DNA of 64,000 nt from Lucinisca nassula. Its lineage: Eukaryota; Mollusca; Bivalvia; Lucinida; Lucinidae. The DNA lies in contig OY757016.1 of assembly GCA_963580285.1 (NCBI GenBank), forward strand, positions 44,779,124 to 44,843,123, given 5' to 3'. Below, piece by piece: positions 1 to 12,075 of the stretch (its first letter is position 1; every line of letters starts with the position of its first letter). The position numbers were made by a program, and so were the translations under genes. A model generated the notes under the pieces. That model was given only the letters and a program-made list of their open reading frames with translations, did not search any database and was not told where the DNA came from.

Positions 1-50
1 ACACACACACACACGCGCGCACGCACGCACGCACTACACCTACACACGCA

Positions 51-80
<30 letters not shown>
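1..80. repeat. AC / GCAC microsatellite
   Basis: Alternating CA and CGCA/CACG units; the left boundary is outside the window. Confidence 0.9.
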
Positions 81-81
<1 letters not shown>

Positions 82-287
82 GAGGGGGTGGGATGGGATT
101 GTAATAGTTATTGATATGTACCACTTAGACAGCCTGTGCAGTGGCTAGTTTATTCACGAAGTTAAGCAACGGGTATTGCGGTCAGTACTACCTGGATTGG
201 TGTCAGCATTGCTTCACTTCGTGGACGACCCGGTAAACGCTACAGTACTACTACTGCCGCAGCTGCTGTTATTTCATTATTAAAATC

Positions 288-351
<64 letters not shown>

Positions 352-352
352 T
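288..352. repeat. (AGT)n microsatellite
   Basis: About 20 AGT units, with a shorter interrupted run at 452-490. The stretch 81-810 otherwise shows no gene that I can support. Confidence 0.9.
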
Positions 353-810
353 AAGCAGTAGCTGTATAAGAAAAAAAACAGGTGTAGCTTACTTACACTT
401 GTATTAGATTGACTGACGAACCGTTTTATTTTTTATCATTGCGTTTGTTATAAGTAGTAGTAGTAGTCGTAGTAGTAGTAGCAGTAGTAGACAGTTGTAG
501 GTGGAAAAGTGATAAGATACCGGAATATGATACCGGATTTTAGTCAATTACCAAACAATAAGTGCATGCGATCAAACATCCCGGTTTTTATCTTCAATAA
601 TTACCAGACAATCAGTGCATGCGGTCTGTGCCTGCTGCCTTGATTTCAGTGTTTTAGGATACCTCTGTTATGCAGATTGTAAATAGTTTTAAGGACGCTT
701 CCAGTGCCTCTCTCTCTTTTTTTTTTCAGCTAAATTCTAAATTTAGCCACCCAATTAACTGAGGTAATGGCCAGATATGACCGACTAAGTATAAGAAGAT
801 AGAGTGTATG

Positions 811-871
811 TAATGTACACCTGCGGTAATTGTCAAATGTGACCGACGCAGGAGATAGAAAGATCCGGTCC
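811..871 (+). mobile_element. SINE family X, 3' end only
   Basis: It matches the last ~60 bp of the full copy at 1176-1515 (AATGTACACCTGC then GACCGACGCAG) and again ends in a GATA-like tail, as expected for a 5'-truncated retrocopy. Confidence 0.7.
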
Positions 872-1175
872 GATCCGGTGATTAAACCATACGAATTATG
901 ATGCACCAGTCTATTCGCCTTGCGGTATGTAGTATGACCGATCCGTCAAGGTGTTGTTGTTTGCGAAGTGGAATTTCTCGCATATTTTTCCCGATTGTCA
1001 GTAATTCCGATACGTAGTTAGCTCACTATTATTTCCTTCATGTAGAAGGATTTTCCTGTTCACAAGCATCGTGAATTTTGGACAGAATGGGACTGTCCAT
1101 GTTCAGAAATTGATCGAAAATTCTATGTGAGTATAGTGACACATGTTTTCGTGGGTTTTTCCAGAATGTCCCTGA

Positions 1176-1515
1176 GGGGAGCGTGGTAGCTCAGTGGTTA
1201 GTGCACTTGCCTCTGATGCTAGAGGTCCCGGGTTCGATCCCCGTCAGCGGCGATAAAATTTCGGTGTCAGAACACGCTCCATTGGCATCATTTGCAGGGT
1301 TGAATGTCATAAAGTGCACCGTCCTTCGGATCGGGACGTTAACTGGAGGCCCCCTTTGCAGGGAGAACCATCCCCTGTGCAGGTTAAAGATCTCTACCTT
1401 AATTACATGATTATTGTGTAGGCTTTCATCCTGCAAAGTTTGGGGGGTTTGTAATGTACACCTGCAGTAATGGTCAAATATGACCGACGCAGTATCAGTA
1501 GATAGATAGATAGAG
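1176..1515 (+). mobile_element. tRNA-derived SINE family X, full length
   Basis: The head folds as a tRNA: A box TGGTAGCTCAGTGG near 1184, a loop CTCTGAT that would place a CTG anticodon, and B box GGTTCGATCC at 1231-1240. A ~260 bp body follows, and the 3' end runs into a GATA tail. A near-identical copy lies on the minus strand at 62084-62391. The 75-residue frame across it (1183-1410) is not a gene. Confidence 0.88.
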
Positions 1516-1825
1516 GGAGTTCGACCATCTACCAGACATGGTAGCGGAAATTGTGCACGTTCTTCCCATGATTTTCATGTTTTTTCACCGGTGTGATCGA
1601 ACGACGTCTGGTAGATGTTTGGTTGACTGGTACACAGACCCTCTATTTCTTGATAAGAAGCAGTCAATTCCTGGACATTAGTGTTCGCACCTTTTGCCGC
1701 CATCTTTGTTACGTATGGTGTGACGTATGTACCAGAGTAACCCACGCTTTAGTTTGGTTCGACCAGAGTGACGTCATGACACTTCCGCCATGCTACCAGA
1801 CCACTACCAAACTGAGTTCGATCAC
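1516..1825. other. non-coding flank with short inverted motifs
   Basis: ACCATCTACCAGAC (about 1520-1533) recurs inverted as GTCTGGTAGATG near 1606-1617, so this may be the remnant of an older element into which the 9.9 kb element inserted. No coding potential seen. Confidence 0.4.
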
Positions 1826-1891
1826 ACTTTGGTCGGTCTCACTATAAAGCGACAAGAAGCGTCAAGGACGTTTTAAAACATTTTTTATATA

Positions 1892-3726
1892 CAGTACGGC
1901 TCAGGTATTTGAACCGTGTTTCATTTTCCTTCCGCGGACAACTTTTTAAATCCGCGTTTTTCCGCCGAATGGTTTGAAGTAAACCACTCCGAGTGAAAAT
2001 ATTTTACTCCAAGTTATGCGCTCGATATTCCGAGGAAATTCCGCGGACCTCGGAGCTTACCTGTGATATTAGGAGTGTTTGCGAGTATTTGCGAGTGGGG
2101 ATTAATTTAATTAAACTGTACAGGTAAGTTTGACAACGGGATGTATCAGAGGCCAATAATGGCGGCCGAAAGCCGTAAAATTTCGCTGACAGTTATCACC
2201 TTTGATTATTTGTTTCTCAATTGTCCGATAATACTTCACATTAAAATTATTAAAGAATGAAAGACAAATGATTATATTATATCAAAATAATTTTCTTTTT
2301 TTGAAAATATCAAAATTACATGGAGAAATTTTGAGATCAAAATGACCAATTTTGCAGTTTAAAAGAAGCCAATAATGACGGCCGAATCCCGTCAAAATTT
2401 CGCTGACAGTTATCACCTTTGATTATTTGTTTCTCAATTGTCCGATAATACTTCACATTAAAATTATTAAAGAATAAAAGACAAATGATTATATTATATC
2501 AAAATAGTTTTCTTTTTTTGAAAAAATAAAAATTACATGGAGAAATTTTGAGTTCAAAATGACCGATTTTGCAGTTTAAAAGAAGCCAATAATGGCGACC
2601 GAAAGCCGTAAAATTTCGCTGACAGTTACCACCTTTGATTATTTGTTTCTCAATTGTCTGATAATACTTCACATTAAAATTATTAAAGAATGAAAGACAA
2701 ATGATTATATTATATCAAAATAATTTTCTTTTTTTGAAAATATCAAAATTACATGGAGAAATTTTGAGATCAAAATGACCGATTTTGCAGTTTGAAAGAA
2801 GCCAATAATGGCGGCCGAATCCCGTCAAAATTACGCTGACAGTTATCACATTTGATTATTTATTTCTCAATTGTCCGATAATACTTCACATTACAATTAT
2901 TAAAGAATAAAAGACAAATGATTATATTATATCAAAATAATTTTCTTTTTTTGAAAATATAAAAATTACATGGAGAAATTTTGAGTTCAAAATGACCGAT
3001 TTTGCAGTTTAAAAGAAGCCAATAATGGCGGCCGAAAGCCGTAAAATTTCGCTGACAGTTATCACCTTTGATTATTTGTTTCTCAATTGTCCGTTAATAC
3101 TTCACATTAAAAGTATAAAAGAATGAAAGACAAATGATTATATTATATCAAAATAATTTTCTTTTTTTGAAAATATCAAAATTACATGGAGAAATTTTTG
3201 GTTCAAAATGACCGATTTTGCAGTTTAAAAGAAATATTTTTTGTCCTCGCATTTTGAAAGAGTTGTATGTACTTGTCATGCCCAACTTATTCCCTTGTTT
3301 GAAATCACTGTACAGTTTCACACCCTGAGTAATTAGTGATTACCGCTTTGTTGACTTTTGACAGCGTTTACATTTCAATAACAATCAGTGATATATATTA
3401 TCTTATAATTATATATTAATATAAACGATGATAAAAGAACATTAAATAAACAAAAAAAAAAATGCCCAGGTATTTCGTCAAATTCTTCCGAGTATTTCCG
3501 CATAACTTCGTGAGAAAATATTGCCTCCAGGTACGATATTACGACTCGGAATAATTTCGCGAAACTTCGCGTACCGCATACTTAGCGCGGACCTTGCGAG
3601 TGTTTTCGAGGAGTGTCTGCCGAATATATACACCTACTGGGAACAATTCCGAGTGTTTTGGAAAGTACTCGAAACACCGAAATTCGGAATAAAGAGTTTT
3701 TTGGTTCTTATACCTGAGCCGTACTG
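1892..3726. mobile_element. TA-flanked TIR element carrying five tandem repeats
   Basis: The ends are CAGTACGGCTCAGGTA and its inverse, flanked by TA on both sides (1890-1891, 3727-3728). The interior is mostly a five-copy tandem array. No transposase is seen; a non-autonomous element is likely. Confidence 0.75.
2151..3236 (+). repeat. five tandem copies of a ~217 bp unit
   Basis: Units begin at about 2152, 2368, 2585, 2801 and 3018 with GCCAATAATGGCGGCCGAA and are >90% alike by eye. Copies 1, 3 and 5 (AAAGCCGTAAAA) alternate with copies 2 and 4 (ATCCCGTCAAAA), which suggests growth by doubling of a two-unit block. Confidence 0.9.
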
Positions 3727-4715
3727 TACATCTAAGGCAGATTTGACCTTTTTTTAACATTTTCTATGCTTCCTGGTATATTTTTGTCAATACAAGTTCA
3801 TTAGATGCCCTTAAAGTTTGCTCCGAACAACTGTGCAATCCCGACTCTGAAAAGCTTAGACAAGTATTGGACGACAAGAAAGCGTCAAGAACATATTTTA
3901 ACGCTTGTATTCAATCTTTCTGGTAATAAGATAAGACCAGACATTGGCAAACTTAAATGTGTAATTTTGTGTCCATTCAAGCTCCTTTAAAAGCCCATAA
4001 ATGCTTATCAGATCCTTAATATGGACCTGTCGTCTAGCTTTATCGACTGATGAAAAAGCGTCATGAAGGGATTTTAACGCTAGATACTAGCCTACATGTG
4101 ATAGATTTAATAAGATATTTATATACATAAGCATTCATATAGAGAGAAACAGATTTACGAATAATTCTTTTTTTTTTTTAATATGTTTTTTAAGGCTTTA
4201 TTATGCAAAAACGGTGCCGGTCAAGTATCTGGAAACAAGAATGCGTCAAGAAAAAAATGACGATTTCCACACGTATTTTTTCTGGATTTCTGAAATATGC
4301 AAAGATTCACATATCATTTTGGGTTCAATTTGCTCATTTATAATACTTCTCGGGAAAATAAAATCCACTTCAGACCCTTACAATTAAAGGAAAAGTTCCG
4401 CCTTCTGTCGGTTGTTCGCTTACCAGGAAAAAGCGACAAGAAAATATATCACGGCCCAAATCGTTATTTACTTTCACTCAGTTTGAATAATTTAAGTTGT
4501 ATTACTCAATGGCTTGCGGGCTATGAAACTGATAAAATCAATAAGCGTGTATTCCTTCATAACACCGCCAATTTCTTTCTTTTCCTTCCTTTGTTATATT
4601 TTCTTTATTTCTTTCTTTCCTCTCTTTTTTCTCTTTATTATATAGTAACAAATAAGTGCACTTATTTGAGATATTTCATTTTTTTTTTCCTAAAAAAAGA
4701 TTTGTTGAGGGTTTT
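3727..4715. other. left inner part of the 9.9 kb element, motif copies
   Basis: Copies of the terminal motif in + orientation occur near 3882, 4050, 4230 and 4424 (for example AAGCGTCAAGAACA and AAAAAGCGACAAGAAA). The 145-residue frame at 4297-4734 is AT-rich, Phe/Leu-rich and not recognisable; I do not call it a gene. Confidence 0.5.
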
Positions 4716-4980
4716 GTTTGTGTGTTTGATTTGAAGTTTAACGTCCCCGTCAACACTGTATAGGTCATTTTGGAGACGTTGCTTCCAATTTTGTGTGATT
4801 TTTACCCGAGATTGAGATGAAATGACATCTCAAGCCCTGTCGCCCAATGAAATCAATAGGGTTTATGAGCATTGACGGATCGACTCGCACCACTTTGCCT
4901 GGGCAGGCTTAGCTCTGCCTGAAAGCATCATGCGGCCCATTTATTTCTTCAAGCCCCAATGGGCGGGGGCCGAATTTGTT
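4716..4980 (-). mobile_element. SINE family B copy
   Basis: On the minus strand it ends with the family's 3' signature (TGACCTATACAGTGTTGACG, then GTTAAAC) and carries the block GAGATGTCATTTCATCTCAA shared with copies at 18915, 21925 and 63145. Confidence 0.8.
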
Positions 4981-5330
4981 GAGGGTACGTATTAGAATCC
5001 TGTGCGAGGAAGTTGTAATGAGACCCACAGCATGTTTCCTGTCTTTTTCACGTGGATACCCATTAGAATCCTTGGTAATACGATTATGACTACCCACGAG
5101 ATATTTCTTTATTTTGTTCTTATTTCTTTCTTTTTCTATCATACAAAGGAACCGGATAAGAATAACAGCAGTTATCGGTGATTTTCCGAATTAAAAAAAA
5201 TGTTAAGGGTACTTGTAAGACTCCTTAACAAACATACTTGTCCTCAAACTCAGCAGCGATAAAACACGCCCATATAATTTTGACCCCCAACTCCCCCCCC
5301 CCCCTTAAACCCCACTTTTATATTGAAAAG

Positions 5331-5412
5331 GCATAGGTTGTGGGTACACGTTAGAACCGCCTCGCCCCGCCTCGGCGAGGCGGTTCTAACGTGTGCCCAC
5401 AATCTATGTTAA
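5331..5412. repeat. foldback hairpin, GGTTCTAAC type
   Basis: GTTAGAACCGCCTCG is followed by its inverse CGAGGCGGTTCTAAC with outer arms TGTGGGTACACG / CGTGTGCCCACA. Related hairpins occur at 34488-34560, 42977-43072, 61067-61135 and, partly, 61380-61420. Confidence 0.85.
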
Positions 5413-5774
5413 TATGAACTTAGGCACAGCCTAGATACGGACATGAGCATTACCAGTCAGTTAATGTTTAAAAGCAAAGATGCTAGTGTTTTAACCCACC
5501 TGAAGTTCGAACACTAGAGGGGAAGTGAATAAATGGTGACAACAAACCATTTTACCAATATACAGATAAGCGTTATCTTACGCCCCTTGTTAAAACAGAC
5601 AGCGTTTTTGGTTCTGTATAGCTTTACTTGAGAGCATTCTTGCTGACTGAATAGCATTTCTGGGCATTCTTGCTGACTGTCAGAATCAGAAATGTTTACT
5701 GGTGACACGTCCAAAGACAATCCTTCACAAGTCAAGATGGTTTCTGAAGTCAAAGGTATTGCAAAATGCAACTA

Positions 5775-6091
5775 CCGTATTCGACCTATTTACCGCACCG
5801 TGCGCTTAGTTTTTTCAAAATTGTATGAAAATATTGTGGTGAAAAATCTACCTAATAAGCGCACATTCAATACGAAAAAAAAAAGCTTCCGATATGATTA
5901 TTTTATAGAGTTGAATTTCAGCATAGGGGTTCACCACATATACATATGATTTCCTCGGGTCAAAGATGCAGCAAAACTCAATATGAATTAGTTGGGAGGT
6001 TCCTGTAAAGTGAGCGCTTGTGTATTTTTTTTCCAGAAAAAGCTTGGGTGTGCGCTTATAGGAGCATGTGCGGTAAATAGGTCGAATAAGG
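5775..6091. mobile_element. 317 bp TA-flanked miniature element (CCGTATTCG type)
   Basis: Ends CCGTATTCGACCTATTTACC and inverse, flanked by TA (5773-5774, 6092-6093). It is the same end-type as the 1.6 kb element at 40043-41671. Confidence 0.82.
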
Positions 6092-6670
6092 TAGTTCAAT
6101 TTTACCATGACATTGTGGGGAATCTGGTTGGGGTCATAAATCGTGGTCACTTGACTATGTTGACTGACTTGATCATCATGGACTTTCATGTATTTAGCAG
6201 ATAGAAAACGTATTATTAAATCACACTACACTTCGCCATGGGTGGATACTAGAATAATGATGATGTTAAACTTTAATGGTAATTATCAAGAAAAAGTATG
6301 CTTATGCAATATACATAGGTTATAAAGCAGATATTCTGAAGAAACAACAACAACAAAAAACATTTATCGTTGTTAAAATGAAAATAAAATATTTATTTTC
6401 ATCCACAACAAAGCGTATATATACGTTTTGCATGACATTGCCAAAGTTACATATTAATTTGATAGGATAGGATTGTTCCCCTTGAATGTCGAATTTATTT
6501 ATTATTTTTCAATTATTTTGGTTATCCGCTGGGGGATGTTTAATTGAAGCGCTGGTTAATTACTGTCACTCAATTTTGAGCTACATGTATTCTAGTTGAA
6601 TAACTCAATGGCTTGCAGGTTGTGACTAGCGTTAATTGCGATCGACTGAACAGATCAGTAACATAACATC
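6092..6670. other. AT-rich non-coding stretch
   Basis: Part of the 9.9 kb element. Only short frames occur and no recognisable feature was found. Confidence 0.4.
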
Positions 6671-7065
6671 GCTCAACTTTCTTTCTTACTTTCTTTCTTT
6701 CAGCAGCCTCATTCAGCCAATTATAACTAGTGCCCACAATCTTGTATTTGAAGAGAGAGAGAGGGGGCAACGTCATTACGTTTTTTCGACGTTGAATGAA
6801 AACACATTTTTACTTTCAATCTTGTCTTTCTTTCAGCAGCCTCATAGAGTCGCATATAACGAGTACCCACAACCTTTGTATTGGATGAGAGAGAGAGAGA
6901 GAGAGACGTCATGACGTTGTTTCGACGTTGATATGACGTCTTTCTTTCTTTCAACAGCCTTATTGATGCGGTTATAACGAGTATCCACATCCTTGTATTG
7001 GAAAAGAAAGAGAGAGACGTCATGATGTTGTTTCGAGAGAGAGAGAGAGAGACGTCATGACATTG
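6671..7065 (+). repeat. three imperfect tandem copies with GA tracts
   Basis: Each unit has CTTTCTTTC, AGCAGCCT(C/T)AT, a CCCACAA/TCCACAT block, a GAGAGAGAG tract and GACGTCATGA. The frames over it are repeat-derived. Confidence 0.75.
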
Positions 7066-7074
7066 TGCAAAATT

Positions 7075-7860
7075 TTCTTGTCGCTTTTTGTCAGTACTCG
7101 CCTCGTCGCGTTATTTCTTCTTGTCGCCTTTTCATGTCACATTACATAAACCACGTCAACGAGTCCGGGTAATGGGTATTCATGAATCCAACTTATTTTT
7201 TTTTCTCCCCAGAACCATAGATTGTGGCTACTCGATCGTTAGCACAGCCTCGCGGAGACCGTTCAAAAGAAAACACACACTGTATCTTACCCATCTTTAA
7301 TTTTTGAACGCCCAGCAAAATTTTCTTGTCGCTTTTTCAGTACTCGCGTCATTAAGTTATTTCTTCTTGTCGCTTTTTTCAGTACTCACCTCGTTCCGTT
7401 ATTTCTCCTTGTCGCTTTTTCATGTCACATTACATAAACCACGTCAACGAGTCCGTGTAATGGGTATTCATTAATCCAACTTATTTTTTTCTCCCCAGAA
7501 CCATAGTTTGTGGGTACTCATTAGTACAGTCTCGCGGATACCGTTTCTTGTCGCTTTTTCAGTACTCACATCGTTAAGTTATTTCTTCTTGTCGCTTTTA
7601 CAGTACTCATCTCGTTCCGTTATTTCTTCTTGACGCTTTTTCATGTCACATTACATAAACCACGCAAACGAGTCCGTGTAATGGATTGTCATTAATCCAA
7701 CTTATTTTTTTCTCCCCAGAACCATAGTTTGTGGGTACTCATTAGTACAGAACAGTCCTTTGGGTTCTTCTTTGTGTAGCCCCGTAAGTTCTTGTCGCCT
7801 TTTGAGGACACATATAACCCCGTTGAATTTTCTTGTCGCCTTTTTAGCTCCTGTGTCTCA
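7075..7860 (-). repeat. right subterminal array of the 9.9 kb element
   Basis: CTTGTCGCTTTTTC-like motifs recur about ten times, all in one orientation. Inside is a ~220-280 bp tandem unit (three copies from about 7119, 7405 and 7627) with TGTCACATTACATAAACCAC. The array resumes at 11160-11705 after the nested element. Confidence 0.75.
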
Positions 7861-7903
7861 GCCCTCGACGTTATTGTGCGGTTATTTTTTTTTCTCCATT
7901 TTT

Positions 7904-10900
7904 TAGCTCACCTGGGCCGAAGGCTCCAGGGGAGCTTATAGTATAGTGGGTCCTCCGTCGTCCGTCGTCCGTCCACACTTTTGAGCAGCTATATCTCTGT
8001 ATCCTGAAGGCTGATCTCAATCATTTCTCATCTGTAGCATGCCTCTGGTGGGGCATTGATGACATAAACTTCTTTTCGAAATCGCTCTAAAACTTTGGTT
8101 CCTATGGTAACCACAAGGTCCCATAGACTTACTATGGGAAAATGCTTGTCATCACCGTGGCGCCTTCAGTTTTGATCGGATCTTTCTGAAACTTATATGT
8201 AAGGTGACTGGGGATAAAAACTCGGATGAGTTCGAAAACCGGCCAAGTCGGCCCAATTATCATAGAGTTACGTCCCTTTGATTGCTGAAAATACCAATTT
8301 TCGACCTTGTCATCACCGTAGCCCCTTCAGTTTTGATCGGATCTTTTTGAAACTTATATGTAATGTGGCTGGGGATAAAACCTCGGATGAGTTCGAAAAC
8401 CGGCCAAGTCCGCTGATTAATCATAGAGTTACGTCCCTTTGATTGCTGAAAATGCCGTTTTTTCGACCTTGTCATCACCGTAGCCCCTTCAGTTTTGATC
8501 GGATCTTTCTGAAACTTATATGTAAGGTGGCTGGGGATAAAATCTCGGATGAGTTCGAAAACTGAACATATCGGCCCATTTATCGTAGAGTAATGTCCCT
8601 TTGATTGCTGAAAATGCTGATTTTTGACCTTGTCATCACTGTAGCCCTTTCAGTTTTGATCGAATCTTTCTGAAACTTATATGTAAAGTGGCTGAGGATA
8701 AAATCTCGGATGAGTTCGAAAACCAGCAAAGTTGGTCCACTTATCACAGATAAATGTAAGGTGGCTGGGGATAAAATCTCGGATGAGTTCGAAAACTGAA
8801 CAAATCGGCCCATTTATCGTAGAGTAACGTCCCTTTGATTGCTGAAAATGCTGATTTTTGACCTTGTCATCACTGTAGCCCTTTCAGTTTTGATCAAATC
8901 TTTCTGAAACTTATATGTAAAGTGGCTGAGGATAAAATCTCGGATGAGTTCGAAAACCAGCAAAGTTGGTCCACTTATCACAGAGTAACGTCCCTTTGAT
9001 TGCTGAAAATGCCGATTTTTGACCTTGTCATCACCGTAGCCCCTTCAGTTTTGATCAGATCTTTCTGAAACTTAAATGTAAGGTGGCTGGGGATAAAACC
9101 TCGGATGAGTTCGCATACCAGCAAAGGTAGCCTATTGATCATAGAGTAAGGTCCCTTTGATTGCTGAAAATGTTGATTTTTGACCTTGTCATCACCGTAG
9201 CCCCTTCAGTTTTGATCGGATCTTTTTGAAACTTATATGTAATGTGGCTGGGGATAAAACCTCAGATGAGTTCGAAAACCGGCCAAGTCCGCCGATTAAT
9301 CATAGAGTTACGTCCCTTTGATTGCTGAAAATGCCGATTTTCGACCTTGTCATCACCGTAGCCCCTTCAGTTTTGATCGATCTTTCTGAAACTTAAATGT
9401 AAGGTGGCTGGGGATAAAATCTCGGATGAGTTCGAAAACTGAACAAATCGGCCCATTTATCGTAGAGTAACGTCCCTTTGATTGCTGAAAATGCTGATTT
9501 TTGACCTTGTCATCACTGTAGCCCTTTCAGTTTTGATCGAATCTTTCTGAAACTTATATGTAAAGTGGCTGAGGATAAAATCTCGGATGAGTTCGAAAAC
9601 CAGCAAAGTTGGTCCACTTATCACAGAGTAACGTCCCTTTGATTGCTGAAAATGCCGATTTTTGACCTTGTCATCACCGTAGCCTTTCAGTTTGGATCGG
9701 ATCTTTCTGAACCTTATATGCAAGGTGGCTGGGGATAAAACCTCGGATGAGTTCGCATACCAGCAAAGGTAGCCTATTTATCATAGAGTAAGGTCCCTTT
9801 GATTGCTGAAAATGTTGATTTTTGACCTTGTCATCACAGTAGCCCCTTCAGTTTTGATCGGATCTTTCTGAAACTTATATGTTAAAGGTGGCTGGGGATA
9901 AAACCTCGGATGAGTTCGAAAACCGGCCAAGTTGCCCCATTTACTATATAGTTATGTCCCTTTGATGGCTGAAAATGTCGATTTTTTACCTAGTCATCAC
10001 CGTAGCCCCTGCAGTTTTGATCTAATCTTTCTGAAACCTATATGTAAGGTGAATGGAGATAAAACCTAGGATGAGTTGGAATACCGGCCAAGTTGGCCCA
10101 TTTATCATAGAGTTACTTCCCTTTGATTGCTGAAAATGCCGATTTTTGACCTTGTCATCACGGTAGCCCCTTCAGTTTTGATCGGATCTTTCTGAAACTT
10201 ATATGTAAGGTGGCTGGTGATAAAATCTTGGATGAGTTCGAAAACAGGCTAAGTCAGCCCATTTATCGTAGAGTTATGTCCCTTTGATGGCTGAAAATGT
10301 TGATTTTTGACCTTGTCATTACCGTAGCCCCTTCAGTTTTGATCAGATTTTTCTGAAACTTATATGTAAGGTGGCCGGGGATGAAACCTCCGATGAGTTC
10401 GAAAACTGGCCAGGTCGGCTCATTTATTTTAGAGTAACATCCCTTTGATTGCTAAAAATGCCAAATTTTGACCTTGTCATCACCGTAGCCCCTTCAGTTT
10501 TGATCGGATTTTTCTGAAACTTATATGTGAGGTGGCTGGGAATAAAATCTTGGATGAGTTTGAATACTGGCCAAGTCTGATCGGATCTTTCTGAAACTTA
10601 CATGTAAGGTGGCTGGGAATAAAACCTCAGGTGAGTTCGAATACCGGCCAAGTCGGCACATTTATCATAGAGTGACGTGCCTTTGATTGCTGAAAATGCC
10701 TATTTTCGACATTGTCATCACTGCTGCCCCTTCAGTTTTGAACGGATCTTGATGAAACTTACAAACAAGGAAGTCAGGCAGAAAGCTTGGAGGAGTTTGA
10801 AAACTTGTTTTTGAACTTGTCATCACCATAGCCACTTCACTTTAAATCGGATCTTCTTAGCAAGTCAGGAATAAAAGCTTGAATGAGTTTGAAAACCGGT

Positions 10901-11072
10901 GAGGTCAGCCTGTTTATCATAGAGTTACATTCTACTTGATTTTCAGAAAATGCTTACCCTGTCATCACCATGTCCTCCTATAAAGCCTTCAGTAAAGGTT
11001 GGCACTTCCTTAAACTTTGAATCTGATAGCTCAGGTGAGCGATACAGGACCAAGCTAGCTTGGTCCTCTTGT
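7904..11072 (+). mobile_element. tandem-array element A (TAGCTCACC type, Helitron-like/pearl-like)
   Basis: The 5' end is TAGCTCACCTGGGCC with a GGGCC/GGCTCC palindrome, then a CGTCCGTCGTCCGTC microsatellite. An array of about sixteen 161 bp units follows (8174-10800). The 3' end is GGTGAGCG, the hairpin GGACCAAGCTAGCTTGGTCC and CTCTTGTT. The same order of parts is seen at 24571, 32362 and 53946. No frame encodes a protein. The link to Helitron-like elements is inference from architecture. Confidence 0.8.
8174..10800 (+). repeat. ~161 bp tandem array, about 16 units
   Basis: The unit runs GATCGGATCTTTCTGAAACT through GATAAAACCTCGGATGAGTT, CCCTTTGATTGCTGAAAATG and CATCACCGTAGCCCCTTCAG. One block of about 1.5 units (8755-9000) is almost repeated at 9409-9640, a higher-order duplication. 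Minus-strand frames of 70-90 residues here are array shadows. Confidence 0.92.
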
Positions 11073-11717
11073 TTTGTTTTCCAGCTGATTACCTACTTTG
11101 CGATTTAATGCCTGAAATGGATATATGATTTTGATGGTTCTTCATCTTTGTGTAGTCGCCATTTAACCTTCTTGTCGCTTTTTCATGGACTCATGAAGTT
11201 TCGTGTTGCTTATTCAGAACTCAATTTATAGGGCGGTTTGCATGCTTTCGTACCCCATGATGCGTCTTCTACGGATTTTGTGCATAAAATGCATACCAGA
11301 ATATGTTCCATACACTCCATGACGCTTCTTGTTATCGCTTCAACTGTGAAAAATAATCTTGTCGCTTTTTCTAGCACTTAAATCGCACCGTAATTTCTTC
11401 ATGTCGCTTTTTCACAACTCAAGATGCTTGTGCGGTTTGCCTTTCTTCTTGCATCATGTTAGTCTTCTACACATTTCAATGCCTTTAATGCATATTGCAT
11501 ATAAGAGACATAAATATATATGACTTTCAATTCGAGAAAAACAAGACTTATGTTTACACAAGAAAATGCAGTATTTCTGGAACTATTCAAACCTGATCCT
11601 TTGAAATACTTAATTTATTTATGAATTCATAAAAAATCTAATAGAGGAATGTATATTTCGACTGGAATATGATCATGTCGCTTCTTGACGCTTCTTGTCG
11701 CTTTATAGTGAGACCCT
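11073..11717 (-). repeat. right end of the 9.9 kb element with terminal motif array
   Basis: CTTGTCGCTTTTTC motifs near 11171, 11358 and 11399 lead to the terminal TIR CTTGACGCTTCTTGTCGC just before 11717. Confidence 0.75.
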
Positions 11718-11805
11718 ACTTTGGTTAACCATTGGTAAACCGTGGTTAACCACGGTTCGTGATCAAACTAAGTACCTCGGGATGACGTCCCTTTATAGAC
11801 CCTTT

Positions 11806-11965
11806 ATCCATTATGACACCTCAAGCCCTACCACCCAAAAAAAGAAACCGCTTGGGTTTGAGGGACTTTTCCTGGGCAGAATTAAACTTTTTTAGTGGTT
11901 TACAAGTACTCAAATGTTCTGTTGGTTTCAGCTCTGCCCAGAAGTATCATGTAGCCCAATCCATT
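11806..11965 (-). mobile_element. SINE family B fragment
   Basis: CCTCAAGCCCTACC, CTTTTCCTGGGCAG and GCTCTGCCCAGAAGTATCAT match the minus-strand B copy at 4716-4980, in a rearranged or degenerate form. Confidence 0.6.
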
Positions 11966-11979
11966 TTGCCGGTAGTGAA

Positions 11980-12075
11980 AAAAAAAATAAAATTGAGAAG
12001 TTTGCAAGAACTGCTGCAAACAACAGAAACAGACAACATTTTCAGCTACAGCTACATGTATTGCAGGCATCTTAA
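11980..12075. repeat. ~90 bp segment duplicated at 22675-22775
   Basis: From AAAATTGAGAAGTTTGCAAG to CAGGCATCTTAACCCTTA the two loci agree base for base as far as I can see. They are then followed by different miniature-element families. Confidence 0.88.

Larger units (their letters stand above)
1834..11717. mobile_element. 9.9 kb non-coding TIR element with subterminal motif arrays and nested insertions
   Basis: Both ends carry an inverted repeat: 1836 on reads GTCTCACTATAAAGCGACAA followed by GAAGCGTCAAG, and the reverse complement of 11680-11715 reads the same. The 8 bp ACTTTGGT occurs directly outside each end (1826-1833 and 11718-11725), which is the target duplication expected of hAT-like transposition. 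Short copies of the terminal motif (GCGACAAG / GCGTCAAG) point rightward in the left part and leftward in the right part. No transposase frame is visible. Later insertions are a TA-flanked element (1892-3726), a SINE (4716-4980), another TA-flanked element (5775-6091) and a tandem-array element (7904-11072). Confidence 0.72.

Noticed and set aside
1176..1260. Functional tRNA gene
   Set aside because: The head is attached to a SINE body, the anticodon stem has a mismatch and the acceptor end does not pair properly. The same holds for the heads at 12327, 29290 and 49888.
1183..1436. Paired frames on both strands over a tRNA-like sequence, also at 62157-62399
   Set aside because: The A and B boxes and the two near-identical copies show a SINE; the frames are incidental.
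4297..4734. 145-residue frame
   Set aside because: AT-rich Phe/Leu/Tyr composition, no recognisable domain, in the non-coding part of a mobile element; the end overlaps a SINE.
7904..11072. CRISPR-like array
   Set aside because: Units are directly abutting 161 bp repeats with no spacers, in a eukaryotic mobile element.
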